DNA from: Qipengyuania sp. JC766
Lineage (GTDB): Bacteria; Pseudomonadota; Alphaproteobacteria; Sphingomonadales; Sphingomonadaceae
Direction: 5' to 3'
Assembly: GCF_040717445.1 (NCBI RefSeq)
Contig: NZ_JBFEFL010000001.1
Coordinates: forward strand, 1,994,001-2,058,000
DNA: 64,000 nucleotides
Part shown: piece by piece, positions 46,787 through 56,090 of the stretch
Layout of the letters: the number at the start of each line of letters is the position of its first letter
Position numbering within the stretch: the stretch's first letter is position 1
The notes under the pieces: generated by a model
The model's database searches: none
Seen by the model: only the letters and a program-made list of their open reading frames with translations
Told to the model about the DNA's origin: nothing
Made by a program: the position numbers and the translations under genes

Positions 46787-48976
46787 TCAGAAGCTGGTCA
46801 GCACGCTGACCTTGAAGTTGCGGCCGGGCAGCGGGACGAAGTCCTTGGTGAAGCTGGAATGGCGGCGTCCTTCGACGTCGAAGATATTGTCCGCCTTCAG
46901 CAGGATGCGAACCGTGTTGTCGCCGCGGATCGGAGTGAAAGCGAGCGAGGCGTTCACGAAGGTGAACTCGTCGGTCGTGGTCTCGAACGGCGCGATTTCG
47001 TCCTGCTCGGCGAAATACTGCACTTCGACGCGCGCATCGACCGGACCGGTCTGGGCCTCCAGCGCGCCGAGCAGGCTCAGCGGCGGGATGCGCGGCACGT
47101 TCGTGCCATCGTCCAATTCGGCTTCCACGTAGTCGCCGCGCAGGTCGGCAAGCAGGGTGAAGCCGTCCTGCTCGACCAGCGGCATGGTGATCTGCCCTTC
47201 AATCCCGAAATAGTCCGCATCGGCTTGCAGGAACTGGTAGACGGGGAGATCGTCCTCTTCCGCGCCCGTGTCCTGAAGATAGATGTAGTTGTCGAACCAG
47301 TTCTTGAAGACCGACAGCGACAGCGAGGCCGGGCCGATCCGCCCGCGCACGAAGGCTTCCGCGCCCCACGCACTTTCGGTCTGGAGGTCGGGATCGCCGA
47401 TTTCGAATTGCTGGGTGGCGATATGCGGTCCATTGGAGAACAGTTCTTCCCCGCTGGGCGCACGCTCGGCGCGCGAACCGGTTACGCCGAAGCGAATACC
47501 GTCCTCGCCCGAAGGTTCGAAGACGAGCGACGCCGCGCCCGAGAACAGGTCGAAGTCGCGCCGGATACCGAGCGTGCGGGAATCGACGTCCACTGTCTCG
47601 TACCGCGCCGCGCCTTCGAGCTGCACGCCGCCAAGGTCGAGTTCCTGAAGTGCGAAGACCGAGAACTGGTCGGTCCGGTTCGGTTGTACGAAAGCTTCGG
47701 CGCCGATCGCCTCGAAATCGCGGAAATAATACTGGACGCCGATGGAACCGCCCAGATTGCCCATGGTGTTCTGGACGAGCTCCGCGCGTGCCTCGATACC
47801 CTGGACATCGAAAACGGTGCCTACTTCCTCGCCTTCGAATTCCGTGTGGGTATAGTCGCTGTACCCGACCCGGGTGCGCAACATCGAAAAGAAGCCGTCG
47901 CCAAGGTCCAGCTCGCCGCGCAAGTCGGCGCGGTACTGGCGAAGGTCGATCGAAACGCGCTCTTCGCCTTCCTCCTCGCCCGCCTCTTCTTCGGCACCCT
48001 CTTCCTCGCCGTGATGATGGCCGGCGCCGGGGCGACCGGGCACGCCGTAGAGCGTGTCGTACACTCCAAAGGAAAAGCCCAGATTGCTGTCGCCCGCGAA
48101 GAGCGTCAGGCCGGTGTTGGCAGACCAGGTTTCGGTATAGCTATTGGGCAGTATACCTTCCTGATTGGCCGCTTCGCGCAGTTCGTCCGCTTCCTCGAAT
48201 TCGCCTTCCTCTTCCTCTTCGGCAGCATCGGCGAGGAGGTCGGCGCGCAGCGCGTCGGAGACCGAGAAGCCGGGTATCTCGATATCGTCCGTGTTGCGAT
48301 AGGATCCGTCCACGTGGAAGACGAACATGTCGCCCAGCGGCACGTCCAGCGATCCGGCGCCGGACAGCAGGTTCCGGGCCGTGTCGGCTTCCGCCAGCAC
48401 GTCGACATGGAAGGGCTCGTTCAGGCGACGCAGCGGGATGCGCTTGTCGATGATGTTGACCGCGCCTCCGATGGCCTGGCTGCCGTAGAGCAGGACCGCG
48501 GGGCCACGCAGGATTTCGACGCGTTCGGTCGTGAGCGGATCGACGGTGACGGCATGGTCGGCCGACGTGTTAGAGGCGTCGATCGCGCCAATCCCGTCGA
48601 TGAGCACCCGCACGCGTTCCCCGTCGAAGCCGCGCAGAACGGGACGCGATGCGCCGGGCGAGAAGCTGGTCGCAGATACGCCGGGCTGCTTGGCAAGGAC
48701 TTCGCCGATTTGGCCATCGAGTTCACGCTGCAGTTCGCGGCCCTCTACTACGGTGCTGCCCGCCAGAACGTCCAATTCGTCGACGCCGGGGGCCGTCACG
48801 ACGATGACGCCCGAGGTATCAACCCGGCGATTGTGCAGGTCGTCGTCCTCGACCGTTTGTTCGGAAGACGCCGTGGTGCGATCCTGGGCCGAAGCCACGG
48901 GAGACGCCATGACGGCAGTGAAAGCGAGGAGCGAAGCACCGAAACGAAGCGGCGCGCGATAATTATGATACAACAT
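46787..48976 (-). CDS. TonB-dependent receptor with acidic/histidine-rich loops (ZnuD-like)
   Basis: 729 residues. A signal peptide (ending SPVASAQ) and a plug domain (about 45-165: VIVVTAPGV, SRPVLRGFDGERVRVLIDG, ERVEILRGPAVLLYGSQAIGG) precede a 22-strand barrel that closes with FKVSVLTSF. Two long loops stand out: an acidic run (EEEEEGEFEEADE) at about 245-258 and GHHHGEEEGAEEEAGEEEG at about 318-336. ZnuD zinc receptors have similar metal-collecting loops, so zinc uptake is the leading inference. The start at 48976 is chosen for the signal; upstream ATGs exist to 49093. Confidence 0.85.
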   Translation of the reverse strand: MLYHNYRAPLRFGASLLAFTAVMASPVASAQDRTTASSEQTVEDDDLHNRRVDTSGVIVVTAPGVDELDVLAGSTVVEGRELQRELDGQIGEVLAKQPGVSATSFSPGASRPVLRGFDGERVRVLIDGIGAIDASNTSADHAVTVDPLTTERVEILRGPAVLLYGSQAIGGAVNIIDKRIPLRRLNEPFHVDVLAEADTARNLLSGAGSLDVPLGDMFVFHVDGSYRNTDDIEIPGFSVSDALRADLLADAAEEEEEGEFEEADELREAANQEGILPNSYTETWSANTGLTLFAGDSNLGFSFGVYDTLYGVPGRPGAGHHHGEEEGAEEEAGEEEGEERVSIDLRQYRADLRGELDLGDGFFSMLRTRVGYSDYTHTEFEGEEVGTVFDVQGIEARAELVQNTMGNLGGSIGVQYYFRDFEAIGAEAFVQPNRTDQFSVFALQELDLGGVQLEGAARYETVDVDSRTLGIRRDFDLFSGAASLVFEPSGEDGIRFGVTGSRAERAPSGEELFSNGPHIATQQFEIGDPDLQTESAWGAEAFVRGRIGPASLSLSVFKNWFDNYIYLQDTGAEEDDLPVYQFLQADADYFGIEGQITMPLVEQDGFTLLADLRGDYVEAELDDGTNVPRIPPLSLLGALEAQTGPVDARVEVQYFAEQDEIAPFETTTDEFTFVNASLAFTPIRGDNTVRILLKADNIFDVEGRRHSSFTKDFVPLPGRNFKVSVLTSF

Positions 48977-48978
48977 AA
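48963..48978. promoter_or_regulatory. Dyad over the start of the TonB receptor gene
   Basis: On the minus strand TTATG-TTGTAT-CATAA is a perfect five-base dyad in a short AT-rich patch, covering the presumed start codon. It resembles the AT-rich half-sites of Zur/Fur-type operators. If it is an operator, repression would block initiation. Weak evidence. Confidence 0.3.
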
Positions 48979-49142
48979 CGCGCGCCATACGCATCGACGG
49001 CAGCCATGCAACCCCTAACATCGCAGGCACGACGAATGTGCCTCCAACATCGACGAACGGCCTGCCCGTTTGCGCAGACGCGGCGCACGGCATCGTGCGG
49101 GACGGCGTGAACGCCGCATCGGGAGATGACCTGTCGGAAAAA

Positions 49143-49217
49143 TGGAGCGGGCGAGGCGATTCGAACGCCCGACCCCAACCTTGGCAAGGTTGTGCTCTAC
49201 CCCTGAGCTACGCCCGC
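49143..49217 (-). tRNA. tRNA-Gly (anticodon GCC)
   Basis: On the minus strand the sequence starts GCGGGCGTAGCTCAGGGG, with anticodon loop CTTGCCAAG and T-loop GGTTCGAATC-like GCGTTCGAATCGC, and ends CGCCCGCTCCA. The acceptor stem of seven pairs is perfect and CCA is encoded. A T-run follows and may end transcription. It lies between the TonB receptor and the thioredoxin gene. Confidence 0.97.
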
Positions 49218-49402
49218 TCACTGGCGCCGAACCGGATCCGCATATGCGTCTTCCGGTGGGGAAGCGGGCATCTAGCGACGGTGCGCAGATGCCGCAAGGG
49301 AAAATTCGTGGCCGCGGAACGTCTCGTCCTGTGGCCTTTCACTTCCGCCCGTAATACCCACATGGCAGGCAGACTCTAACAGCAGACTAACAGGAGCACC
49401 CC

Positions 49403-50323
49403 TTGGCCAGCATGGGATTGAATATCGAGGAACAGAAGGCCGTCGACCGGTTCCGCAAGGACGTGGTCGAACCGTCCATGTCGAAACTGGTGATCCTCGA
49501 TTTCTGGGCCGAATGGTGCGGTCCGTGCAAGGCGCTGACGCCGGTGCTGGAAAAGGTCGCGGCCGAATATGCCGACAAGGGCGTTGTCCTGAAGAAGGTC
49601 AATGTCGACGAGGAGCAGTTCATCGCGAGCCAGTTCCAGGTGAAATCGATCCCGACCGTCTACGCCATGTTCCAGGGACAGCCAGTGGCCGACCTCACCA
49701 ACGCGCGCTCCGAGAGCCAGCTGAAGCAGACGCTGGACCAGATCCTGGCACAGGTGCCCGTCGAAGGGGGCGCGGGTTCCGACGAGCAGGCCGGGCAGGA
49801 TGTCTCCCAGTTCGTGGAAATGGCCGAGCAGGTGCTGGCAGAAGGCGATGCCGAGCGGGCCGCAGGGATCCTGTCGCAAGTCGTCGAAATGAAGCCGGAT
49901 CATGCCGCCGCCCATGCCGGGCTGTTGCGCGCGCTGGTCGCCATGAACCGCGTTGACGAGGCGAAGGCGCATCTGGCCGCACTGCCGCAGGATGTCGCGT
50001 CCGATCCACTGGTACAACAGGCGGGCAGCGCGATCGAACTGGCCGGCACCCAAGTGGATCAGGGCGAGCTGGATGCGCTGCGCGCCGCGGCGGCCGAACG
50101 GCCGGCGGACATGGAAGCACAATATGCGTTTGCGGAAGCCGCCTTTGCCGCCGGCCAGCGCGACGACGCGGCCGATACGCTGCTATCCATGGTCGAAAGC
50201 GACCGGGAATGGAACGAGGGCGCGGCGCGCGCCAAGCTGCTGCAGATTTTCGAAGCCGTCGGGCTCGAGGATCCCTGGGTCGTCCAGACGCGGCGGCGCC
50301 TTTCGAAGATCCTGTTCGGCTGA
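49403..50323 (+). CDS. Thioredoxin-TPR protein (CnoX/YbbN-like)
   Basis: 306 residues. An N-terminal thioredoxin domain has the full WCGPC active site (Cys39, Cys42) and the cis-Pro region KSIPTVYAM. A C-terminal half of TPR-like helices follows (FVEMAEQVLAEGDAERAAGIL onward). This is the CnoX/YbbN layout, a co-chaperone that protects and hands over proteins to GroEL or DnaK under oxidative stress; E. coli CnoX lacks a CxxC, so the reductase site here may be active. TTG at 49403, with AGGAG seven bases upstream, is preferred to the ATG at 49412. Confidence 0.88.
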   Translation: MASMGLNIEEQKAVDRFRKDVVEPSMSKLVILDFWAEWCGPCKALTPVLEKVAAEYADKGVVLKKVNVDEEQFIASQFQVKSIPTVYAMFQGQPVADLTNARSESQLKQTLDQILAQVPVEGGAGSDEQAGQDVSQFVEMAEQVLAEGDAERAAGILSQVVEMKPDHAAAHAGLLRALVAMNRVDEAKAHLAALPQDVASDPLVQQAGSAIELAGTQVDQGELDALRAAAAERPADMEAQYAFAEAAFAAGQRDDAADTLLSMVESDREWNEGAARAKLLQIFEAVGLEDPWVVQTRRRLSKILFG

Positions 50324-50326
50324 GCG

Positions 50327-50938
50327 ATGCCGACCCGTCTTTCCATCTTCCCCCTGACCGGCGCGATCCTGTTTCCCGGGTTGCAACTGCCGCTGCACCT
50401 GTTCGAGCCGCGCTATCGCGCGCTTGCGAGCGACGCGCTGGCCCGGGACCGGCGGATCGCGATGATCCAGCCCAAGCGGCAGGAGGAAGGCGCACCGCTG
50501 TACGAGATCGGCTGCGTCGGGCGGATCGAACAGGTCGAGGCGATGGAGGATGGGCGTTACAACCTGGTCCTCGAAGGGGAGAACCGCTTCCGGATACTGA
50601 GGGAGCTGGAAGTCACGACACCCTTCCGCCAGGTCGAAGCCGAATTGCTGGACGAGCCTGAGGAAGAGGCACTTTCCAGTGTGGAGCGGGCGGGTTTCGA
50701 ACAGGAAGCGCGGCGGTTTGCGGATCTGCAGGGCTACAGCGTTGACTGGGACTCGGTCGCGCGGCTCGACGACGTCTCGCTGATCGACGGTGTCTCCCAG
50801 ATCGCGCCGTTCGATCCGGCAGCCAAGCAGGCGCTGCTGGAAGCGCGCGACATCAACGCAAGGTGCGAATTGCTGGTCCAGCTGATGCAGTTCTATTCCC
50901 GGCGCGACGGCGACACCGAGATCGTGACGCTGCAGTAG
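50327..50938 (+). CDS. LON substrate-binding domain protein
   Basis: 203 residues consisting only of the Lon N-terminal domain: LSIFPLTGAILFPGLQLPLHLFEPRYRAL, seen here as FPLTGAILFPG and LPLHLFEPRYRAL, then IGCVGRIEQVEAMEDGRYNLVLEG and a C-terminal helical part. No ATPase or protease domain. It may deliver substrates or act alone; role unknown. It follows the thioredoxin gene by three bases and is probably co-transcribed, which hints at protein quality control. Confidence 0.9.
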   Translation: MPTRLSIFPLTGAILFPGLQLPLHLFEPRYRALASDALARDRRIAMIQPKRQEEGAPLYEIGCVGRIEQVEAMEDGRYNLVLEGENRFRILRELEVTTPFRQVEAELLDEPEEEALSSVERAGFEQEARRFADLQGYSVDWDSVARLDDVSLIDGVSQIAPFDPAAKQALLEARDINARCELLVQLMQFYSRRDGDTEIVTLQ

Positions 50939-50944
50939 CCGGCG

Positions 50945-51568
50945 CTAGATCCCGAAGGCCCCGCGCAGCCCGTCGATCACGTATTGGGCCGCCAGCGCGG
51001 CCAGCAGGACACCCAGCAGACGCGTGATGACCGCCTCGACCCGCGTGCCGAGCATGCGCATCAGCGGTCCCGCGGCAATCAGGGCCAGCATGGTCAGCAA
51101 CAGGACCAAGGCGAGCGCTCCCAGCACCACCAGCGACTGGTCCAGCCCCTGGGCCGTGTTCATCAGCAGCATGATCGCGGCGATCGCGCCCGGCCCGGCC
51201 AGCATCGGCATGGCCATCGGGAAGACGGAAACGTCCTCGATTTCGGGATCGGCAGCGATCTTCTCCGCCCGGTCCTCGCGCCGCTGGGTGCGTTTCTCGA
51301 ACACCATTTCCAAAGCGATCCAAAACAGCATGATGCCGCCTGCGATGCGGAAACTGTCGAGCTCGATATGCAGGGCGCCCAGCAGGGCTTCCCCGAAGAG
51401 CGCGAAGACCAGCAGGATGATCGCGGCGATCACGGCCGCGCGGATCGCCATAATGCGGCGCTGCGCGGAGGTCGCGCCCTTGGTCAGGCCCGCATAAATC
51501 GGAGCGCAGCCGGGCGGGTCGATGACCACGAACAGGGTTACGAAGGCCGAGATGAAGAGTTCGATCAT
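50945..51568 (-). CDS. MarC family integral membrane protein
   Basis: 207 residues with six membrane segments. Family blocks: FVTLFVVIDPPGCAPIYAGLTKG, in parts VVIDPPGCAPIYAGLT, FGEALLGALHIELDSFRIAGGIMLFWIALEM near the middle (LDSFRIAGGIMLF) and FPMAMPMLAGPGAIA. The function is unsettled; an early link to multiple antibiotic resistance was not upheld. Confidence 0.9.
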   Translation of the reverse strand: MIELFISAFVTLFVVIDPPGCAPIYAGLTKGATSAQRRIMAIRAAVIAAIILLVFALFGEALLGALHIELDSFRIAGGIMLFWIALEMVFEKRTQRREDRAEKIAADPEIEDVSVFPMAMPMLAGPGAIAAIMLLMNTAQGLDQSLVVLGALALVLLLTMLALIAAGPLMRMLGTRVEAVITRLLGVLLAALAAQYVIDGLRGAFGI

Positions 51569-51575
51569 GGCCGGA

Positions 51576-52334
51576 CTATCGCGGGGAGCCGGTGGGCCAG
51601 CGCTGGTCGATCACGCGCTCCCACGCGCCCCCCGTCACCGCATCGACGGCGATCGCCCGTTCGCCGCTGTCGTACTGCATCCAGCGCCATGTCAGGGCAC
51701 CGTCGGCCGACCGGCCGCTTCCCGTGCTTGCAGGCGCCGGGACTATGCCGTCCGGCTGTTCCGGCAGCGGATTGGCCGAACCGGGACAATCGGTCACCCG
51801 GCCCGACACCAGTTCGGGCGCGGTCACCAGGATCAGGCCTTCTTCGGCCTGCTGCGCCGGAGCCGGCTGCGGATCATCGAGTGCCATGGTGTTGTAGACC
51901 CACTCGTAATCCTCGCCGTCGTCCGATTCCCAGACCGTGACATAGGTACCGACGCGGCCCTCCCCGTCGACATAGCGTCCGCGGCTGACGGCATTGCGCG
52001 CGTCGCAGCTCATCCAGACGAGGCGCGGGTTCCACTGGATCGCCTCGGCGGGGTCGGGGCGACCGGACAGCCATGATCCCGCCTCGACCACACCGTCGGC
52101 GAGATGGATTCGGGCTGCCGAACCGGCGAATTCACGATAGGCGGTCCACTGGCCGTCCTCGCGCGCGGTGCGGGCAAAGGCGATCTCGCGCGCCACGATC
52201 TTGCTCGGCTGCGCCTTGCCGGGCGCGCTTTGCAGGACCCGGTCCACGCGTCGCTCGTATTCGCGCACCGCCGCCGAACTTGTGCAGGCCGACAGGAAGG
52301 CAAGAGCGAGAAGGGCGAGAGCGGCCTGTTTCAT
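51576..52334 (-). CDS. Hypothetical lipoprotein
   Basis: 252 residues with lipobox AFLSAC at about residue 17. The mature protein has two cysteines far apart (VWMSCDARN and VTDCPGSAN), aromatic strands (RYVDGEGRVGTYVTVWES), and a C-terminal TGGAWERVIDQRWPTG. No family was recognised. Two adjacent ATGs (52337 and 52334) are possible. It lies between marC and folD on the same strand. Confidence 0.65.
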   Translation of the reverse strand: MKQAALALLALAFLSACTSSAAVREYERRVDRVLQSAPGKAQPSKIVAREIAFARTAREDGQWTAYREFAGSAARIHLADGVVEAGSWLSGRPDPAEAIQWNPRLVWMSCDARNAVSRGRYVDGEGRVGTYVTVWESDDGEDYEWVYNTMALDDPQPAPAQQAEEGLILVTAPELVSGRVTDCPGSANPLPEQPDGIVPAPASTGSGRSADGALTWRWMQYDSGERAIAVDAVTGGAWERVIDQRWPTGSPR

Positions 52335-52389
52335 CATCGCTTCCTTACCCGCGCCGCCGGCATTGTCGAACCCCTGCCGGATCGAATTC

Positions 52390-53283
52390 TCAGAGGCCTT
52401 CCGGAACCTCGAGCCCCGCATTGCGATGCGCTGCGACCAGCGTGTTGCGCAACAGGACCGCGATGGTCATTGGACCGACACCGCCCGGGACGGGCGTGAT
52501 GGCACCGGCGCGCGCGCTCGCTTCCTCGAACGCGACATCGCCGACCAACCGGCCTTTGTCCGCGCCCGTTTCCGGGGCCAGACGGTTGATCCCGACATCG
52601 ATCACCGTCGCCCCGTCCTTCAACCAGTCGGCGCGGACCATTTCCGGCCGACCGACGGCGGCGACGACGATATCCGCCCGGCGCACCACGTCCGGCAGGT
52701 TCTTCGTGCGGCTGTGTGCGATGGTGACAGTTGCGTTGGCATCGAGCAGCAGCTGCGCCATCGGCTTGCCCACGATATTCGACCGGCCGATCACAACCGC
52801 TTCCAGGCCCGACAGGTCGCCCAGCCGATCCGCCAGCAGCATCATGCAGCCCAGAGGCGTGCACGGGACGAAACCGCTGCGCCCGACCGACAGCTTGCCG
52901 GCATTGATGACGTGGAAACCGTCGACGTCCTTATCGGGCGCGATCGCTTCGATAATGGCCTGCTCGTCCAGGTGACCGGGCAGCGGCAGCTGGACCAGTA
53001 TCCCGTCAACGGCCTCGTCTGCGTTCAGCCGTTCGACCAGCGCGAGCAGGTCCGCTTCGCTCGTATCGGCAGGCAGGCGGTGCTCGAAGCTTTCCATGTT
53101 GGCGGCAAGCGTCGCCTTGTTCTTGCTGCGCACATAGACGTCGCTTGCCGGGTCTTCCCCGACGAGCACGACGGCCAGTCCGGCTTTGCGCCCCGCCTGC
53201 GTCTCGAACTCCGCCGCGAGCGCGCCCACGCGCTCGCGCAGCCGGGCGGCGAACGCCTTTCCGTCGATCCGCTCGGCACTCAT
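52390..53283 (-). CDS. folD: Methylenetetrahydrofolate dehydrogenase/cyclohydrolase
   Basis: 297 residues. It interconverts 5,10-methylene- and 10-formyl-tetrahydrofolate for one-carbon metabolism. The catalytic region [11 protein letters not shown] holds the Tyr and Lys, [13 protein letters not shown] is the substrate block, the NADP site is [17 protein letters not shown] and the end is [16 protein letters not shown]. Its ATG overlaps the yggT stop. Confidence 0.95.
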   Translation of the reverse strand: MSAERIDGKAFAARLRERVGALAAEFETQAGRKAGLAVVLVGEDPASDVYVRSKNKATLAANMESFEHRLPADTSEADLLALVERLNADEAVDGILVQLPLPGHLDEQAIIEAIAPDKDVDGFHVINAGKLSVGRSGFVPCTPLGCMMLLADRLGDLSGLEAVVIGRSNIVGKPMAQLLLDANATVTIAHSRTKNLPDVVRRADIVVAAVGRPEMVRADWLKDGATVIDVGINRLAPETGADKGRLVGDVAFEEASARAGAITPVPGGVGPMTIAVLLRNTLVAAHRNAGLEVPEGL

Positions 53284-53561
53284 GCGTAGGCGAGGTTCTG
53301 CAGGATGATGATGAGCGCGTTGATCCCGAGCAGCAGGATCATCGGCGAAAAGTCGATCGCGCCCGTGTCCGGCATGATCCTGCGGATCGGGTTGAGCAGC
53401 GGCGAGAGCAGCGATTCGATCGAAGTGTAGACCTGCATCAGGAACATGTTGTCCCGACCCACGACATTGAAGGCGAACAGCAGTCCGATGACGAACCAGA
53501 CGATGATGATCATGCTCAGCGCCTGGGCGAGCATGGCGAGGATCTGGACGAGGGCAATCAT
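53280..53561 (-). CDS. YggT family membrane protein
   Basis: 93 residues with two membrane segments (about 8-30 and 70-90) around [12 protein letters not shown], the YggT signature. Role unknown, possibly in osmotic or division-related membrane functions. Coupled to folD by a four-base overlap. Confidence 0.9.
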   Translation of the reverse strand: MIALVQILAMLAQALSMIIIVWFVIGLLFAFNVVGRDNMFLMQVYTSIESLLSPLLNPIRRIMPDTGAIDFSPMILLLGINALIIILQNLAYA

Positions 53562-53644
53562 GGGTGGGCTTGCTTTCGGTTCGAGTGTGCAGGGTTCATC
53601 TATGATGCGACGCGCGGTGTATCAACTTTCTAATACGCTGGCGA

Positions 53645-54544
53645 TCACCCCTTGCGGATCAGCGTGCCTGCCCCGCGAGCGGTGAAGAATTCGAGCAGCA
53701 TGGCATGCGGCACGCGCCCATCGAGGACGACGGCCGCCTCGCACCCCGCCTCTACTGCTTCGACGCAGGTTTCCAGCTTCGGGATCATACCGCCGGAAAT
53801 GACGCCGTCCTCGCGCAGGCCGGCAATGCGTTCCGGCGTGAGGTCGGTGATCAGGTTCTTCTCACCATCCAGCACGCCTTCGACGTCGGTCAGCAAGAAC
53901 AGCCGCGCCGCGCCCAGCGCCGCGGCGACCGCACCTGCCATCGTGTCGGCATTGATGTTGTAGGTGTGGCCGTCCTCCCCGGCACCGATCGGCGCCACCA
54001 CCGGAATCATGCCGGCGGCGATGGACGTCAGCAGGACCCCGGGATCGACGCGCGACGGACGCCCGACGAAACCGAGATCGACTACCTGTTCGATGAGGCT
54101 GTCCGGATCGCGCACGGTCCTTTCAAGCTTTGCCGCCGTCACCAGGCCGCCATCCTTGCCTGACAGGCCGATCGCCTTGCCGCCGGCATTGGCGATCCAG
54201 CCGACCAGTTGCTTGTTGATCGCGCCCGACAGGACCATCTCCGCGATCTCGGCCGTGGCCGCATCGGTCACGCGAAGGCCGTCCACGAACTTCGTCTCCA
54301 CGCCCAGCTTCTGCAGCATGGCACCGATCTGCGGTCCGCCGCCATGGACCACCACCGGGTTGATGCCGACCGCCTTCAGCAGCACGATGTCCTCGGCGAA
54401 ATCGCGCGCCGCGCGCTCGTCGCCCATCGCGTGGCCACCATATTTCACCACGAAGGTGCGGCCGGCGTAGCGCTGGAAATAGGGCAGCGCCTCGATCAGC
54501 GTTTCCGCCTTGCCGATCATCGCGTCCCTGTCCGTATCCGTCAT
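53645..54544 (-). CDS. argB: N-acetylglutamate kinase
   Basis: 299 residues. It phosphorylates N-acetylglutamate, the second step of arginine synthesis. The phosphate-binding lysine region is [21 protein letters not shown] is the glycine loop, and [15 protein letters not shown] and [14 protein letters not shown] are the substrate and ATP blocks. The N-terminal helix ([17 protein letters not shown]) resembles that of arginine-inhibited hexameric forms, so feedback control by arginine is likely. Confidence 0.95.
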   Translation of the reverse strand: MTDTDRDAMIGKAETLIEALPYFQRYAGRTFVVKYGGHAMGDERAARDFAEDIVLLKAVGINPVVVHGGGPQIGAMLQKLGVETKFVDGLRVTDAATAEIAEMVLSGAINKQLVGWIANAGGKAIGLSGKDGGLVTAAKLERTVRDPDSLIEQVVDLGFVGRPSRVDPGVLLTSIAAGMIPVVAPIGAGEDGHTYNINADTMAGAVAAALGAARLFLLTDVEGVLDGEKNLITDLTPERIAGLREDGVISGGMIPKLETCVEAVEAGCEAAVVLDGRVPHAMLLEFFTARGAGTLIRKG

Positions 54545-54667
54545 CTCGCCTGCCGCCGCGTTGTTGTCGCCGCGCCTGTAGCGGGCACGGGGAAGGTAGG
54601 AAAGGCCGCGCTTCCTTTCGCCTTGCGGCTGGTCTATCCCTGCCGGGGGTTCAAGGAGGAGACGAGG

Positions 54668-55054
54668 ATGTCAGAGTTCGACCGCGACGGTACGCCCGGA
54701 ACGCCACCGCCACCGACGCAGGGCAGTTTCGACCTCAACTATCCGACGGTCATCAGCCTTCTCTACCTGTCCAGTTTCCTCGTCGGGATCACCGGTATCA
54801 TCGGCGTCGTCCTCGCCTATGTGTGGAAGAACGAACCGCACGATCCATGGATGACCTCGCACTACACCTATCACATCCGCACCTTCTGGCTCGGTCTGGT
54901 GGGCATGGTGATCGGCTTCATCCTGACGATGGTCCTGATCGGCGTGCTGGTGCTCATGGCCGTGGCGGTGTGGACCATCATTCGCACCGTGCTCGCCATG
55001 CTGAAGGCGCAGCGGCGCGAGCCGATACCCGATCCGCAGACGCTTGGTTTCTAG
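54668..55054 (+). CDS. DUF4870-type membrane protein
   Basis: 128 residues. A proline-rich cytoplasmic start ([12 protein letters not shown]) is followed by three membrane helices; [20 protein letters not shown] in the middle is the usual DUF4870-like loop with histidines. AGGAGGAGACGAGG lies just before the ATG. Role unknown. Confidence 0.82.
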   Translation: MSEFDRDGTPGTPPPPTQGSFDLNYPTVISLLYLSSFLVGITGIIGVVLAYVWKNEPHDPWMTSHYTYHIRTFWLGLVGMVIGFILTMVLIGVLVLMAVAVWTIIRTVLAMLKAQRREPIPDPQTLGF

Positions 55055-55087
55055 GGTTCGCACCATCGACCAAGGGGAGTTTCGTTC

Positions 55088-55399
55088 ATGGCCCAACTGT
55101 TTATCAAGTACCAGCTGGCCGACGGGGTAACGCGCGAGCAATTCGAGCAATGGGTGAAGGATGCCGACCAGCCGACGATGCGCGGCATCAGCCGGATCGA
55201 AAGCTTCGAGACCTATCGCGTCACCGGCCGGCTGATCGGTGAGGGCGAGCCGAGCGTGTCCTACGTGGAGCTGTTCGACATACCCGACATGGACGGTTTC
55301 ACGTCCGAAGACATGGCGGGCGAGACGGTGCAGGGCATCATGGGCGAGTTCATGCAGTTGGTGCAGGATCCCGAGTTCCTGATCGCCGAGAAGGTCTGA
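55088..55399 (+). CDS. REDY-like HapK family protein
   Basis: 103 residues forming a small ferredoxin-like alpha/beta domain: QLFIKYQLADGVTREQFEQW, then GISRIESFETYRVTG, SYVELFDIPDMDGF and a C-terminal helix. It resembles the HapK family, named after a prodigiosin-type cluster in Hahella, but in sphingomonads these genes occur without pigment genes. No function can be assigned here. Confidence 0.7.
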   Translation: MAQLFIKYQLADGVTREQFEQWVKDADQPTMRGISRIESFETYRVTGRLIGEGEPSVSYVELFDIPDMDGFTSEDMAGETVQGIMGEFMQLVQDPEFLIAEKV

Positions 55400-55400
55400 C

Positions 55401-56048
55401 ATGCCCCCCACCTTCACTCGTGTTGCCGTGCTGGTCCTCGCCACGCTTGCGCTGGCGGGGTGTGCCTCGTTTCCCGACACGCCGGCACTGCCGGTCACGC
55501 AGGAGCGGTTCTGGTCCGCACTGGAGAGCCATTGCGGCAACGCCTATGCCGGCGAACTGGCGAGCGGGGATGCGCGCGATGCCGACTGGCAGGGGCAGGC
55601 GATGATCGCGCACTGGGCCGATTGCGAGCCGGACCGGATTTCCATCGCACTGCATGTGGAAGACGACGACGCGCCCGGCGGCTGGAACCGAAGCCGCACC
55701 TGGGTGGTCACGCGCACCGGCGAAGGGCTGCGGCTGAAACACGACCACCGGCAGGAGGACGGGTCGGAGGACGACGTGACGCAGTATGGCGGAGACACCC
55801 TTTCCGCCGGGACCGCGCGGATCCAGGACTTCCCGGTCGACGCGTTCTCGATCGCCCTGTTCGAGCGCGAGGGGCTGGACGTGTCCACCACCAATGTCTG
55901 GCGGATGGAAGTCGACCGGGCAGACGATGCGCGGCCCCGCTTCGCCTACCAGCTGACCCGCCGCAACGATCCCACGCGCCTGTTTCGGCTCGAATTCGAC
56001 GCGGGCGACCCGGTCCCGCCGCCGCCGCCCGCCTGGGGGCACGAATAG
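55401..56048 (+). CDS. Hypothetical lipoprotein
   Basis: 215 residues with lipobox TLALAGC at residue 21. Two more cysteines (ESHCGNAYAG and WADCEPDRI) and a beta-rich body (ISIALHVEDD, TWVVTRTGEGLRLKHDHR) suggest a compact secreted domain. It ends in a proline run (PVPPPPPAWG). No family was recognised. It starts one base after the HapK-like gene ends and is probably co-transcribed. Confidence 0.7.
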   Translation: MPPTFTRVAVLVLATLALAGCASFPDTPALPVTQERFWSALESHCGNAYAGELASGDARDADWQGQAMIAHWADCEPDRISIALHVEDDDAPGGWNRSRTWVVTRTGEGLRLKHDHRQEDGSEDDVTQYGGDTLSAGTARIQDFPVDAFSIALFEREGLDVSTTNVWRMEVDRADDARPRFAYQLTRRNDPTRLFRLEFDAGDPVPPPPPAWGHE

Positions 56049-56090
56049 CGCGCGACATGGACCGCCGAACCGGGTTCGAAAGCCGTGACC

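Noticed and set aside
48190..48240. Glu-rich run in the TonB receptor taken as a frameshift or low-complexity error
   Set aside because: The frame is continuous, the run falls in a predicted surface loop, and a second acidic loop at 47985-48020 has histidines as well, so it is more likely a functional loop.
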